This document shows, one piece after another, positions 1 through 10,762 of a stretch of 64,000 nucleotides of DNA. Position numbers and translations under genes: made by a program. The DNA comes from Porogramme epimiltina (taxonomy: Eukaryota; Basidiomycota; Agaricomycetes; Polyporales; Polyporaceae). The notes below the pieces were generated by a model that was not told the DNA's origin, made no database searches, and saw nothing but the letters and a program-made list of their open reading frames with translations. Each line of letters opens with the position of its first letter. Positions within the stretch are counted from its first letter, which is position 1. The stretch covers positions 1-64,000 of the forward strand of contig FTLJ01000544.1 of assembly GCA_900155495.1 (NCBI GenBank). The letters are read 5' to 3'.

Positions 1-511
1 AGCGGTGGGGGCGGGCGTCGAGCTTGGACGGGGTCGAGGGAGGCAGCGCGAGTCGCGAGTGCCTGGACGTGCGTCGCAGTGACGCCATTGCTGACCCTCC
101 AATATTAATACCCGCTTGCCGGCCGCTCGGGCCGCCGCGTCCTCTGCCCAAACAGGGAAGTTCACCTGCCATTCTCGTTCTTCGGCCCTCCGCCACATCA
201 ACGTCGCCATCGTCGCGGACAGTCACGGATGCCCTCTTGCATTCCTCCTCCTATCCTCCCCATCGATCCCGCTCTCCTCGCCCGCGCGCCCACCGCCCAC
301 CCCAATCGACGCGCCACAGACACACCGATCGTCTGTCGACGTGCACTACACCGCCCGCCTCAGCACCAGCATTCAGCTCGCGGCAAACCACATTACGGAC
401 CATTCCTACCCGTTCCATGGGTCCATTCTGGTATGCACGCACGCAGATGGACCCTCACGCGCCCGGTCTTCTTCTCGTAGTCCGACCCATCTTGTACCGC
501 CCACTGCTCGT
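1..511. other. Gene-free left edge, 3' side of the LRR gene
   Basis: I see no supportable gene in this stretch. It is pyrimidine-rich and C-rich, so several frames stay open on both strands, but none shows a family motif or splice logic. It follows the stop codon of the minus-strand LRR gene and probably holds its 3' UTR. Confidence 0.5.
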
Positions 512-2207
512 TCAATACAGCGCTCTCGAGTCGTCGCCTCTCGGCGAATACAAAATATTCAAGCGCTCGCATTCTCGTCTCCGCCACAGCTCCTTCTCCA
601 GGAATTCGTGCAAACCCCGTATATGCCCTCCTTGAAACACCCTGTACACTCCCTGCGTCGCCTCATTGTACCCCTATCGGCGCGCCCAATGGAACCTTGC
701 GGTCAGCAGGGCATCTGCTATTCGGACAGCCACAACCGTACGTACCTCGGGCGGGCTCTCAGAAAACCGCCTTATTCCCAGCCGCCGCATGGCGGGAACC
801 CCCGAGAGATTCACCTGTTCCAGCCTCGCCAGCCGCCGCAACACCGCGCGCACTCCGTCCAGATGTACCCCTCCGCAGTAGGGCAGGTGGAGCTGCTCGA
901 GTTCTGGCGCGTGTTCGGCCACAAAGAAGAGCGCGTTGTCCGTCAACCTAGGCAGCCCCGCCGCTGACAGGCGCTGCAGTCGAGGGAGCGACGCCAGCTC
1001 CAGCACCGATAGGTCAGTCAGCCCTGCTGCGACTGCGCGCCCCACGGAGCACCGTTACGTCAGCGCATATTCACCGCTCGACGTCGGATACAGTCTCGCT
1101 TCACAACTGAGGTAAATTCGATAGGCCGATGGGGCTTCTTCGTCCTTGGGAGCGGGTAACGCGGCTCGCGCTCGCGGGTAGACCGCACAACCCTGCTCCC
1201 AGAGACGAAGAAGCCGGGCTTTCATACTCCCCGAGACCGCAGGCGGCGAGCCATGCAACGACATCGCGCTGGCCCATCGAACCAACCTCGGTCGAGCAGA
1301 TCAACCAACATATGTGCCAATTTTACTCACAGCTGATGTCCACCGCCTGCAACCGGGCGCACGCCCCCACGAGCGCGCACACCCCACTATCGGTGACACG
1401 CAGGAGCCCGCCCAAGTCGAGCACCCGCAGATGCGGCCCTAGCCCCGCCGCGACCGCGCGCAGAGCCCCGTCCGTGAGCCCGCCGCACCCCGCAAGGCTT
1501 AGCTCGTGCACGCGCGGCGCGTGCTTCACAAGCCCGCGCACGGCCGCGTCCGTGAGGCGCGCGCAGTGGCTGAGGTCCACCAGGTGCAGCGCCCCGAGCG
1601 TGTGCGCCGCGGGAAGCACGAGCGGCGGCGTCGCGCCCCCTGTCGCGCCCGGCTCCGCGCCGTCGGGGCTGTCCGCGTCGGCGCCGTCGGGCGCCCGCAC
1701 GGAGGGGAAGCCGCCGTCGGTGACGTGCAGGCATCCGGCGAGCGTCCAGCGCCGGAGGCGCCGCGCGAACGTCCACACGTCGCGGACGCCCCGCGCGCTG
1801 ACGAGCGGGAGCGCGTCCATCTCGAGCTCTTGGAGGCGCGGGAGGCCGCGCACGAGCGCGGCCAGCGCGCGGTTCGTGACGCCCGGTATTCGGCTGATCG
1901 CGAGGGCCGAGAGAGATGTGGCGTGTGTCGCGAGAGCGTGCAGGCCAAGATCGGACACGGCGGAGCAACCGGATATGTCCAGGGCGGCGAGGCGCGGGGC
2001 GTGCTCGGCGAGGAGGATGAGCGTTCGCGAGGATAAGTCTGGGATGCCGCCGAGGAGGGCCGTTGCGATGTTGGGACAGTGCGGGACTACTTGCGCGAGC
2101 TCGTCGTCTGTGAAAGCCGGCGGAAGGGCGGGATCGTGGTGGAACTCGAGGTGTTCGGCGTAGTAGCACGACTCCTCGTCCGAGGGCAGGTTGTCGACGT
2201 ATTCCAT
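512..2207 (-). CDS. Leucine-rich-repeat protein, AMN1/F-box-LRR type
   Basis: Three exons fit in phase: 2207-1331, 1032-746 and 652-512, giving about 434 residues. The first exon, starting MEYVDNLPSDEES, carries repeated LRRs of the cysteine-containing F-box/AMN1 kind, for example LAALDISGCSAVSDLGLHAL and VHELSLAGCGGLTDGALRAV. The repeats resume in exon 2 (LSVLELASLPRLQRLSAAGL, LEQLHLPYCGGVHLDGVRAV). Exon 3 gives a basic helical tail, GLHEFLEKELWRRRECERL. Proteins of this class usually act as substrate-recognition or scaffold subunits of SCF ubiquitin ligases, but no F-box is visible at the N terminus, so it may be an adaptor only. The first intron (298 nt) is long for this genome, and a small extra exon inside it cannot be excluded. 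The intron 2 donor GAG|gtacgtacgg is excellent. Confidence 0.75.
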
Positions 2208-3075
2208 CTTGGTGGTGCACGATCAACTGCTGCGGATGCGCAAGTGGGGTTCGTTTTATGTGTCGAAGCGGCCCGGGAGCAATGGGTATTGCATGGGACT
2301 AAGGGGTTTCCAATATCGTGGTCGCTGTCTGATTGTAGTTCATCGCTATCTACTTCGGTGGTGCTTCCAGGACACCGTGCGAGAACAACGCACGAGTTCT
2401 CGCGCTGATCACTTCGTCGCTGAGCACGATGAATCCCAGTATCATTTTCTCAGAGACAGAGAAGATTCAAGAACATCTGAGACAATAAAACACTGTCAAT
2501 CAATCTTTGTTGCTCCAACGCCCCCGCTCGTACCAGGATGTGGTCATTTCGGCGTTCCCAGAATGCATCGCCAAGTTGGGCACAATGTTAAAGTTTTGCT
2601 ACGGTAATGCCTGCAGCTGGCAGGCTGTATCATCTCACTGTCAGCTGGTGCTGCAGTGCCAGTGGACGCGTGGACCTGCTCACGGTCACGAGTACGCGTA
2701 ATGGCGTAATGGCACGTGTTCAATCAACGTTCGGCCGCGCGGGTTACGGCAGGCACATGCATTCGGTCCTACCACCACGGCCAGCTTCAAATCCAGGGCC
2801 ATTTCAGTTGTACTTCTACTTGTGGCTTTTCCCACATCCGCAGATAATACGACCATAAGAATGATTTACAGGTTTTTAGCGCAAGTGCCCCATCGGCGCT
2901 CTTGAGAGCCCACTGACAACTTCGGCTCTGCTTTCGATGTCCGAGGTTGCTTGAACTCATGACGCCGAGAGGAATTCAAAGGCCAAGGCACGCTCCATGA
3001 ACGAGGCCTTCATCACCGCTGGGGTATATGTATACCTCACTGCGTACGCTTGGTAAGTCCCCTCCGTTCTCGACG
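2208..3075. other. Divergent intergenic region
   Basis: This lies between the starts of the LRR gene (-) and the amidohydrolase-like gene (+). I see only short open frames without motifs. A possible earlier start for the downstream gene at 3028 reads into MACSDKHPPP through 16 extra codons. Confidence 0.5.
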
Positions 3076-6000
3076 ATGGCTTGTAGCGACAAGCACCCAC
3101 CTCCGCTCACTACCAATCCAAAGGAGCATGCTTCCACTGCACACCATCCTCCGCAATATTACACATGGACCTGGCATCGCAATAGTCTATTAGGGCGCGT
3201 CGCCTTAGTTGTGGTAGCCACAACGGTTATGTATGGTCTTTCCGCTGCTTTCCGCTATCCCTCTAGCCGGCTGCTGGCACAAAGCACCACACAATACTCC
3301 GAAGACATACTCAACCGATGCGCAAATCGTCACGCTGTTCCTGGAAGCCCTGCAGACGACTTCATTCGACATGTCTCCGACAGGTTCGAACCCGGCACCC
3401 GTCCTACGCTCATCAAGAACGTCACCCTGTGGACCGGTGCGAGGAATGGCACCGAAATCGTGTACGGGGACATCTTTCTCGACAAGGGCCTCGTGCAGGG
3501 CATCGGATACATCCCGGAAATGCTGTACACAGGCCGCGATACTGATGTCGTCGACGCTCACGGAGGATGGGTCACCCCGGGTCTAGGTGGGCATGCATCC
3601 ACTCGGTGTCGTTTCAGGTGACTTACAGCGTGTCCACCAGTGGATTTGAATTCGCGCGTCGGGCTCGTCAGCACCCCCATTACCGCGGGCGCCTTGGAGC
3701 TAGACTCCCCCAACGGCCCCATCCTGCCGTGGCTCCGGAGCGTCGACGGGCTCAACACCCACGACGCCGCGTACTCGTACGCGATCGCCGGAGGGGTGAC
3801 CACCGCCCAAGTCCTGCCCGACAGCGGGCACAACGCGATCGGTACGTGTCCAGGACGCGTGCCCGCCGCGCCCCGATCGCTTCCAACGTTCACCCCGTCA
3901 CAGGCGGACAGGCTTTCATGATCAAGCTGCGCAAGACGTCCCAGCGCACGCCCGCGTCCATGCTCATCGAGCCCCCCTACCAGCTGAACGGGAGCAAGTT
4001 CGACCCGTACGAGCCCCGCTGGCGGCACCTCGTGTACGTCGCGCACCCCCCCCTCCCCCGCCCGCTTCCCCGCATCGCGCCGCTTTCGCCCCTCTGTTGG
4101 CACGTCACGCTGACAGCCCAAGACTGACGCGTGCCCGTGCAGGATGTCGTGCGGCGAGCGGACGCGGGCGTATGGAAATCGCATGGACAACGTGTGGGCG
4201 CTCCGTGCCGCCTTCGCGATGGCGCGGGGGTACCGCGATGCCCAGGACGCGCTTTGTGCGCGCGCGGAAGCTGGCCTGTGGGACGAGGCTGCGACCCAGG
4301 TCTACCCGGAGGACTACAGATGGGAGTCCTTGGTCGACGTCCTCAGAGGGCGAGTGAAGGTCGGCAGTGTGCGTTCTCGGAGGATTTGCACGGAAACTCA
4401 GGGCGCAATAGGTCTCCGTCGTGTGTGATGAAACCGTCGACTTGGACGGACTTGTGAGGGTAAGTGGATCAGTTTCGGTGCTAGTATCGGAAGTTCACGA
4501 CAGTTGTCCCAGCTCTCACAAGAGTTCAAGATCCCAATTGCGTCGATTCATGGTGCTCATGAGGCCTACCTCATGCCAGGAGCTTTGAAGAGCATGTGAG
4601 TGCTTATTTGACGCACTCTACGTTCTTTCCTTGACCACATGCTTACAGCCAAGGAGTTACCCTGCCGACGATCGTGCTTTCTGCGGACAGTTCGCGCCAG
4701 AAGCGGGAAACATTCCGAGGTTCAGAATTTGCCGCGTGGACTCTCGCCGAGAATGGGTTCCCAATAGCAATGAAGGTGCAATATGGTACTCGCAATGAGT
4801 CTGATATATTGCTTACGGATTTACGCAGTCGGATTATCCCAAGTATAACACTCGTGATCTGATTTTCGAAGCTCAACAAGCCCACCACTACGGTAAGTGC
4901 TGCTCCATCCAGTCGCTGACAACACTCCCATGTCCACCGGCCAGGTCTCCCACCCAACCTCGCCCTTGCGTCCGTCACCTCGGTCCCCGCGACCGCAGCG
5001 GGCCTCTTCCACAGGATCGGGGTTGTGCGCGAGGGCGCCGACGCCGACGTCGTCCTTTGGGACTCCCATCCGCTCCAGCTCGGTGCCTCCCCTCGCAAGG
5101 TGTGGGTCGACGGACTCTTCCAAGTCGATGCCGATCGCGCACGCATTCCTGTGCCGCCCGCGAAGAACACGACCGAACGGCGTGAACCCCCCAAAGTACC
5201 AGACTTCGTCGCGGAGAAGGAGCGCGCGGTGCGCTTCGACGGTATACCGCCGCTGCGCGCAAACCGCACCCTGCGGGGGCGCATCGCCTTCCGGAACGTC
5301 GGGGAGGTGTTCGTGCGCGAGGGCGGCGACCAGGTGCACTCGTTTGGGCTCAACGGGGGTGTGGTGGGGGAGATGATGGACGTCATCGTCAGCCGTGGAC
5401 GCGTCGCGTGCTTCGGAAGGTACTGCGATGGGGACCGAGTGGATGTGTCTGTGGACCTGCACGGCGGAGCAGTCGTCCCTGGCCTCATGGCGTTCGGGTC
5501 TGGCCTTGGTATCGAGGAGATCGAGAGCGAACCATCTACAGGGGACGGTGTGCGTTACGACGCACTCAAGATGGACGTACCTCGACTCATGGGAGATGTT
5601 GGGGGGTTGGACAGGGTTGGCGACGCACTTCAATTCGGGACGAGAAACGCCTTGTGAGTTCACCGTTTGTTCCGCGTTATGGTTCACTGACGTTAGCATG
5701 TACTCGCTGGTCTTAGGATTGCACATCGCTCGGGCATGACATATGCCACAACGACCTTCCTTCGCCCACATATATTCTCTCGCGGCACGTTCGTGGGCGG
5801 TCTTTCAGCGACATTCCGTACCGGCGCAGGCAATGGCATGGACCGGGCTTCGGTGATCAAGCCCGTCACCGCGCTCCACGTTGCCATTGGCAGGACCACA
5901 CCAGTTTCTCCGACTTACCCTGGCATGAGTGTGAGCACAGAGATCGCCACCCTTCGGAGACTCTTGATGAACGGCGAGGACGAGCGCACAGAAACCGGGA

Positions 6001-6799
6001 AGTGGTTCAAGAGAGCAGCAAGTGTAAGTTTGGTGTTTACCTCGATTCCGGGAAGCAAGCTGATACGTAACATGCTAGGGCGACATTCCTCTCGTTATTG
6101 ACGTATCGAGTGCAGACGTCATGGCTGCCCTTATCCGAATGAAGAACGAAGTCGAGGAAAAGCACGGTTCGTATATGCGGATGGTGTTCTCCCGCGCGAC
6201 AGAAGCGCACATGCTCGCCGAAGATCTGGGTAAATGTCAACCATCGTCCTCATACATGCGATGTCACTCACCATAATGTAGCTCAAAACAGGATTGGGGT
6301 CATTCTGAGCCCAACAAGACAATTCCCATGGTCTTGGGACGAGCGTCGTGTGTGAGCGCCATCTTCTCTGTTCGCTTTAGGAGCCGAGAGCCTCAAATAT
6401 TTACTGGGCAGTCTTCCTGGTCCGCCTCTAAGTAATCACACAGCGCTGGGCACCCTTATCACTAGCGGCGTGACAGTAGGCGTCGGTGCTTGGGATATGA
6501 CCCATAGTCAAGGCATGAGGTTCGAGCTAGGATGGGTACGTTCCACTCGGGATTTGCCTCGCGAATTTGTATGGTTGACACCTCTATCATCGTAGGCCGT
6601 CCTAGAATCCAATGGCGCAGTGAGCAAGAAACAAGCCTATGAGCTCATGTCGACCAACATGGAGAAGCTCCTCGACCTTGAGGGCTGGGTCGGCGACATG
6701 GGAGAACTGGTGGCCTATGACGGAGGCAGCGGACTAGACTTCACAAGCAAACCAATTGCGATTGTATCCCCCGCTCGGGGGCTGGTGGAGGTGCTCTGA
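3076..6799 (+). CDS. Membrane-anchored amidohydrolase-like protein, metal motif lost
   Basis: Fourteen exons join in phase: 3076-3586, 3641-3841, 3904-4033, 4143-4359, 4412-4459, 4513-4595, 4649-4775, 4829-4892, 4945-5653, 5717-6023, 6079-6229, 6282-6347, 6381-6535 and 6596-6799, giving 990 residues. A transmembrane segment (LLGRVALVVVATTVMYGLSAA) sits near residues 40-60, so the rest probably faces the vacuole, ER lumen or outside. The body matches the fungal amidohydrolase/imidazolonepropionase-like family: a composite beta-strand start ending GGWVTPGL, an IAGGVTTAQVLPDSGHNAIG segment, IHGAHEAYLMP, and AGLFHRIGVVREGADADVVL as the usual C-terminal landmark of the first unit. A second, diverged unit follows to the stop. 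The normal V-D-x-H-x-H metal ligands after PGL read V-D-L-N-S-R here (about residues 171-176), so classical hydrolase chemistry is doubtful. An alternative start at 3028 adds 16 residues. Confidence 0.8.
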
Positions 6800-6998
6800 C
6801 CTACGTGCCAGAGCAAGCGTAGTTCGATGAGACACCTGTTGGCAGGCACCCAGTATTGGACTAGTGATTCTCCAGAGTTCCGCTATGTACATTTTGCTAA
6901 TGATACAGGTTTCCGATCTTCCTTCCCATAAAACCTTCGCGGCGGGAGCCGGTTCGTGGGAAGAGAGGGCCCAAAGCCCCCCGCGCCATGAATGAGAT

Positions 6999-8547
6999 TC
7001 AGTGTTTGCGTCTCTTCGAACGGCTTTCCTTCATCCGACTTAACACTTGTGCTTTCTGAGCACTTCTTGGAATCCGTCGGTGGGATGCACGGCGAGATGG
7101 CGTCATAGGTTCCTCAGCATCCGCATCAACATCAACGTCGTTGAGTTGCGGACTCCTGGAATATTACATGTCAGCAAGTCAGAGGCAAATGAAACGAGCA
7201 CCCTTTTACGCTGATGGTGTGCCCTGTTTGGTATGATCTTCTGGGGTTGAAGTGGCACGTCTTTTCTTAAGTCGCGAAGGCGTTTGGGGTATAGCTAGAA
7301 CATCAGGCTCAGAAGATGCTTCAGAGAGGTGATGGTCAGACGGAGCAGCACTATAGGTTCGGCTGGTCAGGCAATTGAACATGGAGGCGCTACATAACGC
7401 TGACCTAGATTCGTCAAGTGGGCCGTCGTCGATGAAGTTTTCGTCTCGCTCTTCCTCTTCCCCGCTGTTGTTAGCATGATCGATGACAGAGACTCGCCTT
7501 GCGGCTTTCACGAGTCTGTCCCATCGCTGCTCGTCTGTGAGCTGGATTGTGGTGATGTCTTCTCGACTACAGACTGCCCAGCAAACAAGGCATTTCATCT
7601 CCTCGACGTAGGTCTTACTTGGATTGGGTCTAATCCATTTGCTACACAATTTGCAGTAGGTGTGCCCACATGGAAACCTACGAAGAATATGTGAGGCAGG
7701 GAAATCTGCGTGTGAGGATTCATTTAACCTCTGGGCCTCCTTGATTGACAATGCCAGGGAGCATTTCGAGCATATGCTACCTGTTTTGATTGTAGGGGCA
7801 TTTATGAGGTCACGGAACTCGCGAAGGAGCTGCGCAGGTGCCATGTCAGCGAGTTTTATAAGAGACACGATTTTGAACTGACCTCGCGATTAGACCTCGC
7901 GTTGTCTTCCTCAATCCCTGAATCCGAACCGTTCTCGTCTCCTTTCTGGGGCCGACGCATCTTCGAGAGTTGAGACACATGAGGTTGATATGTATTCAGA
8001 AGCCATAAAACACACCTCAGCCATTTGTGTCTTGTACCTAGCTACAGACTGATTGAATGTATGATGGCAGACGCGGGGAACCAGGTACTTTAGCAAAAAT
8101 CCATGTAGAGCAAACGCAAGAATGATACTCACTCTCTCCAGCTCGCGCACTTTTGCCTCCAGCAACCTCACTTCCTTCCGCGACTGTGTCCGGGTGAAAT
8201 TGTTCAAAGGCTCGTCGTCAGAGTCCGTCTTGTCTGGAGCATTTAGTTGATCCTCGAGTGTCTTGACCTGCTCGCGGAGGAGACCATTCTCCTGCGTCAT
8301 GCTCCGCGCACTCTCGAGGGCTCGATCTATCATGTCCTGGAAAGCCATTTTTTTTAGGAATGAGGCACCTAGGGAAGTCAAGTGCGTAGATGCAACTCAC
8401 TGCGAGTGAGGTCGAGTGGGTATCCTCATCCCCGCTGAGAATGTCCGCCAATTTCGCATCCTCGACACTTATATGATGTTCAGCATCAAGGGTCACCCTG
8501 CTTGAAGAAGCTTGAGGCTGACGAGTTGACCGGGTAGCAGGTCGCAT
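6999..8547 (-). CDS. Coiled-coil RING-finger protein, copy A
   Basis: Six phase-consistent exons (8547-8401, 8336-8133, 8048-8016, 7960-7883, 7829-7210, 7155-6999) give 412 residues. The N terminus MRPATRSTRQPQ is basic. A coiled coil follows (SMTQENGLLREQVKTLEDQL; RKEVRLLEAKVRELERSVAR), then the landmark LLREFRDL and a C3HC4 RING. The RING ligands are the CSKC pair, FPCGHTYCKLC and the CLVC pair. The C-terminal tail is acidic then basic, and its last exon (7155-6999) ends MKESRSKRRKH and is seen only after splicing. RING proteins normally act as E3 ubiquitin ligases; the basic tail suggests a nuclear location (inference). It has the same layout as its neighbour at 9107-10448, which points to a tandem duplication. 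Confidence 0.8.
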
Positions 8548-8568
8548 GAGGAGGACGGTGGGGCGAGT

Positions 8569-8601
8569 GTGGTGGTGGTGGTGGTGGTGGTGGTGGTGGT
8601 G
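8569..8601 (+). repeat. GTG trinucleotide microsatellite
   Basis: Eleven uninterrupted GTG units run on the + strand, starting 22 bp upstream of the start codon of RING copy A, so they would lie in its 5' UTR or promoter. Confidence 0.95.
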
Positions 8602-9106
8602 GGAGAGAACATAAATGCAAGGACTACCAGCACGTAATCATGATGAACCAGGGTCACTGTCGGTAGCGAATATTTGCATATGTGCTCTAGCCTCACACCT
8701 GGGATATTTGGCCTCTGGACCTCATCGCGCCGAGTCTCGAAGGTGCTTCTGTGTTGACCATGCCTCCTTCCCGGGTAGTACCAGAGGCCTCGGACTCAAG
8801 GCTATCAAAGGTTACTCGCTTTACCCTGTCGTGACGTCATTTCTACGATATGCAGCCCTAGGCATGCATTTGATCTCCCATGCCATTTCTCGCTCTAACC
8901 TCTCGATTGAGTCAAGTTATCCTGACAACACGTAGCACACAGACGCGCTCTCGGCGAACCCGTCTCGAGAGATATAGGTATCCGCTCTGCAAAACATCCA
9001 GTTGATACAAGTAGTGCATATACCGTTACGTATACACTTTAATCAGTACCACCTGTAGAGTACATTTTTGCACAAACCGTATCGCGAGCAAGATGAGAAC
9101 AACGGC
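8602..9106. other. Spacer between the two RING paralogues
   Basis: This is the 5' side of RING copy A and the 3' side of RING copy B. I see no gene or clear element beyond the microsatellite next to it. Confidence 0.5.
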
Positions 9107-10448
9107 TTATAATGAGTCCCCTTCCTCAGGACGGCGGCGTACTATCCTCCGGTGTTGCCTTATTTCGGTATCAGACGACTCAGAAAGATCCTCGACGTCG
9201 CGTTTTAGCCCGTTGCTGTGTGAAGTACCGGTCAGAAGCGGGGCATCGAAAATAGAGGCATCTCAGGCACCTGCGTCCGTCTTTATGGTTGGAGTCTTCA
9301 GTGTCTTCTTTCTTCGCGTTGTCATCACCTTCATCTTCCTCCGCGTTTTCGTCGCCACTGTCGTCCTCTTCACTTTCCCCGTCGAGAACGTCGTCCATCT
9401 TTGCCCATCGATTGGCGACATCGAGAAGAGCATCCCACTGCCCAGATGCGGTATACTGGACGGTTTCCACTTGGTCATGTACGGTCAGCTGTCGGCATTT
9501 CGGGCAGGAGATGACATCTATCTCCGGCTTTGTGGGGTGCTCGACAACCTGAAGCCGAGTGAAACACTCCTGGCAGAGGGTATGCTCGCACGACAAGCTA
9601 TTATCACGTTTTATGTTGATTAGTAGACATACTAGAAAACGCGGGCTGAAGACATACCTCATGGATTGACCGACCTGCAAGCCCTCAAAACATATTGGAC
9701 ACTCTTCTCCTTCCTCTAACGCATTAGACATCATGAGATCGCGAAATTCACGCAATAACTGGGGAGTAATGAGTATGGCGTGGAAGTAAATGCCTTGAAG
9801 TACATACATTTCGCATCTGGAGAGGCGAGTCGGTGGCTGTATCAACATCGCTGTCGCCGGCCAGTTCGTCCGCTTCCCTCTTGAGCTCTTGCTTGCGTAA
9901 CTTCAAATTTGGGGAAAGACGTATTGGTCTTTTCACCACGCGTAGAGACTAGTTATGGACAGGCTCGCCTTGTGTAGTTTCTTTTTGTATCTCTTATTTG
10001 ACTGTATAACGACAGAACGGGCGTGTTAGCATGGTGGAGAGGCAATGGGTAACAGAAAGCACCTCCTGTAATTCGCTAACACGATCCTCTAGTTGTTCCA
10101 CCACACCCAGAAGTTTCCCGTTTGAATGCCGCCTGCTGTTGGGCCGGCTCAGAGTGTTGGCGTCTAGCTTACCCTTCAGAGCGTTGACCTCTTCTCGCAA
10201 GCCAGTATTCTCTTGCTCAACTTTTCGAGCTCTTTCGGATGCCCTTTTCAGTAATTGCTGTGATGCTACGGTCAAAGATATTTTGTGAAGAAAGCCGCAT
10301 AAAAGAGGAAACAAACAAGAAGAGCTGGTGTTTGCTGATCACGGTGGGCCCTCGCATCAACAGCGGCATCCGGAGAGTTTTGGCCCAATTGGTGGTTGCC
10401 ATTAGCTTTGCTAGATGATGTCTTTGCAGAACGAGTAACTGGACCCAT
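9107..10448 (-). CDS. Coiled-coil RING-finger protein, copy B
   Basis: The start MGPVTRSAKTSSSKANG mirrors the MRPATRSTRQ start of copy A. A coiled coil follows (RKVEQENTGLREEVNALKGK; VEQLEDRVSELQE), then ELKREADELAGDSD, LLREFRDL, and a complete C3HC4 RING: the CPIC pair, LSCEHTLCQEC and the CPKC pair. An acidic stretch comes next. The last intron (donor after GACGCAG, about 55 nt) shifts the frame so that the protein ends RPEEGDSL at 9107 rather than at the in-frame stop at 9180. The tail LSESSDTEIRQHRR lines up with LSEASSEPD in copy A, which supports this intron. The exact donor of the first intron is uncertain. A ubiquitin ligase role is inferred from the family only. Confidence 0.8.
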
Positions 10449-10523
10449 GTTAGAGGCGGGTTGGGGGATGGTGAGATGGCGTGGGAATGGTATCATTGCG
10501 CGCGCATCGGTCCCAACGCATGC

Positions 10524-10528
10524 AAAAA
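10524..10528 (-). terminator. Pol III terminator of tRNA-His
   Basis: A run of five T on the minus strand begins 5 nt after the last base of the tRNA, the usual RNA polymerase III stop signal. Confidence 0.75.
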
Positions 10529-10533
10529 TGAAA

Positions 10534-10615
10534 TGTCCCGGGCAGGAGTCGAGCCTGCGTCTTCACGGAATTGTGTTACCACAACGTGATGATCTAACCA
10601 CTAATCGACAGGGAC
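10534..10615 (-). tRNA. tRNA-His(GTG) with a 10-nt intron
   Basis: On the minus strand the 82-nt segment folds as a cloverleaf. The acceptor GTCCCTG pairs with CCGGGAC, the discriminator is A, the D stem is GATT/GATC, and the anticodon stem is TCACG/CGTGA. The anticodon loop is TTGTGG..C with anticodon GTG, and the T stem is GCAGG/CCTGC. The anticodon arm closes only if ten bases (TAACACAATT) just 3' of G37 are removed, the canonical position of eukaryotic tRNA introns. The T loop reads CTCGACT, with C where T54 is expected; the B box is therefore GGCTCGACTCC. The gene is head to head with tRNase Z (147 bp apart). Confidence 0.88.
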
Positions 10616-10762
10616 CGGAAGACAGTCGCTTGGTTGGTGCTATGACGCGGTAGGATTTCTTGATCATGCCATTGTCTCCAGTGTGGCAAAGTCTCGGGGT
10701 CACCGCATCGATGCGCTTGAAATACTGCTAGGCACTACGCACCTTAGACAAATCGAGTACCC

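Noticed and set aside
1129..2163. Long plus-strand open frame of 344 codons over the LRR gene
   Set aside because: It is an antisense shadow of the high-GC LRR exon; composition is Arg/Ser/Ala with no motif, while the minus strand shows clear LRR repeats.
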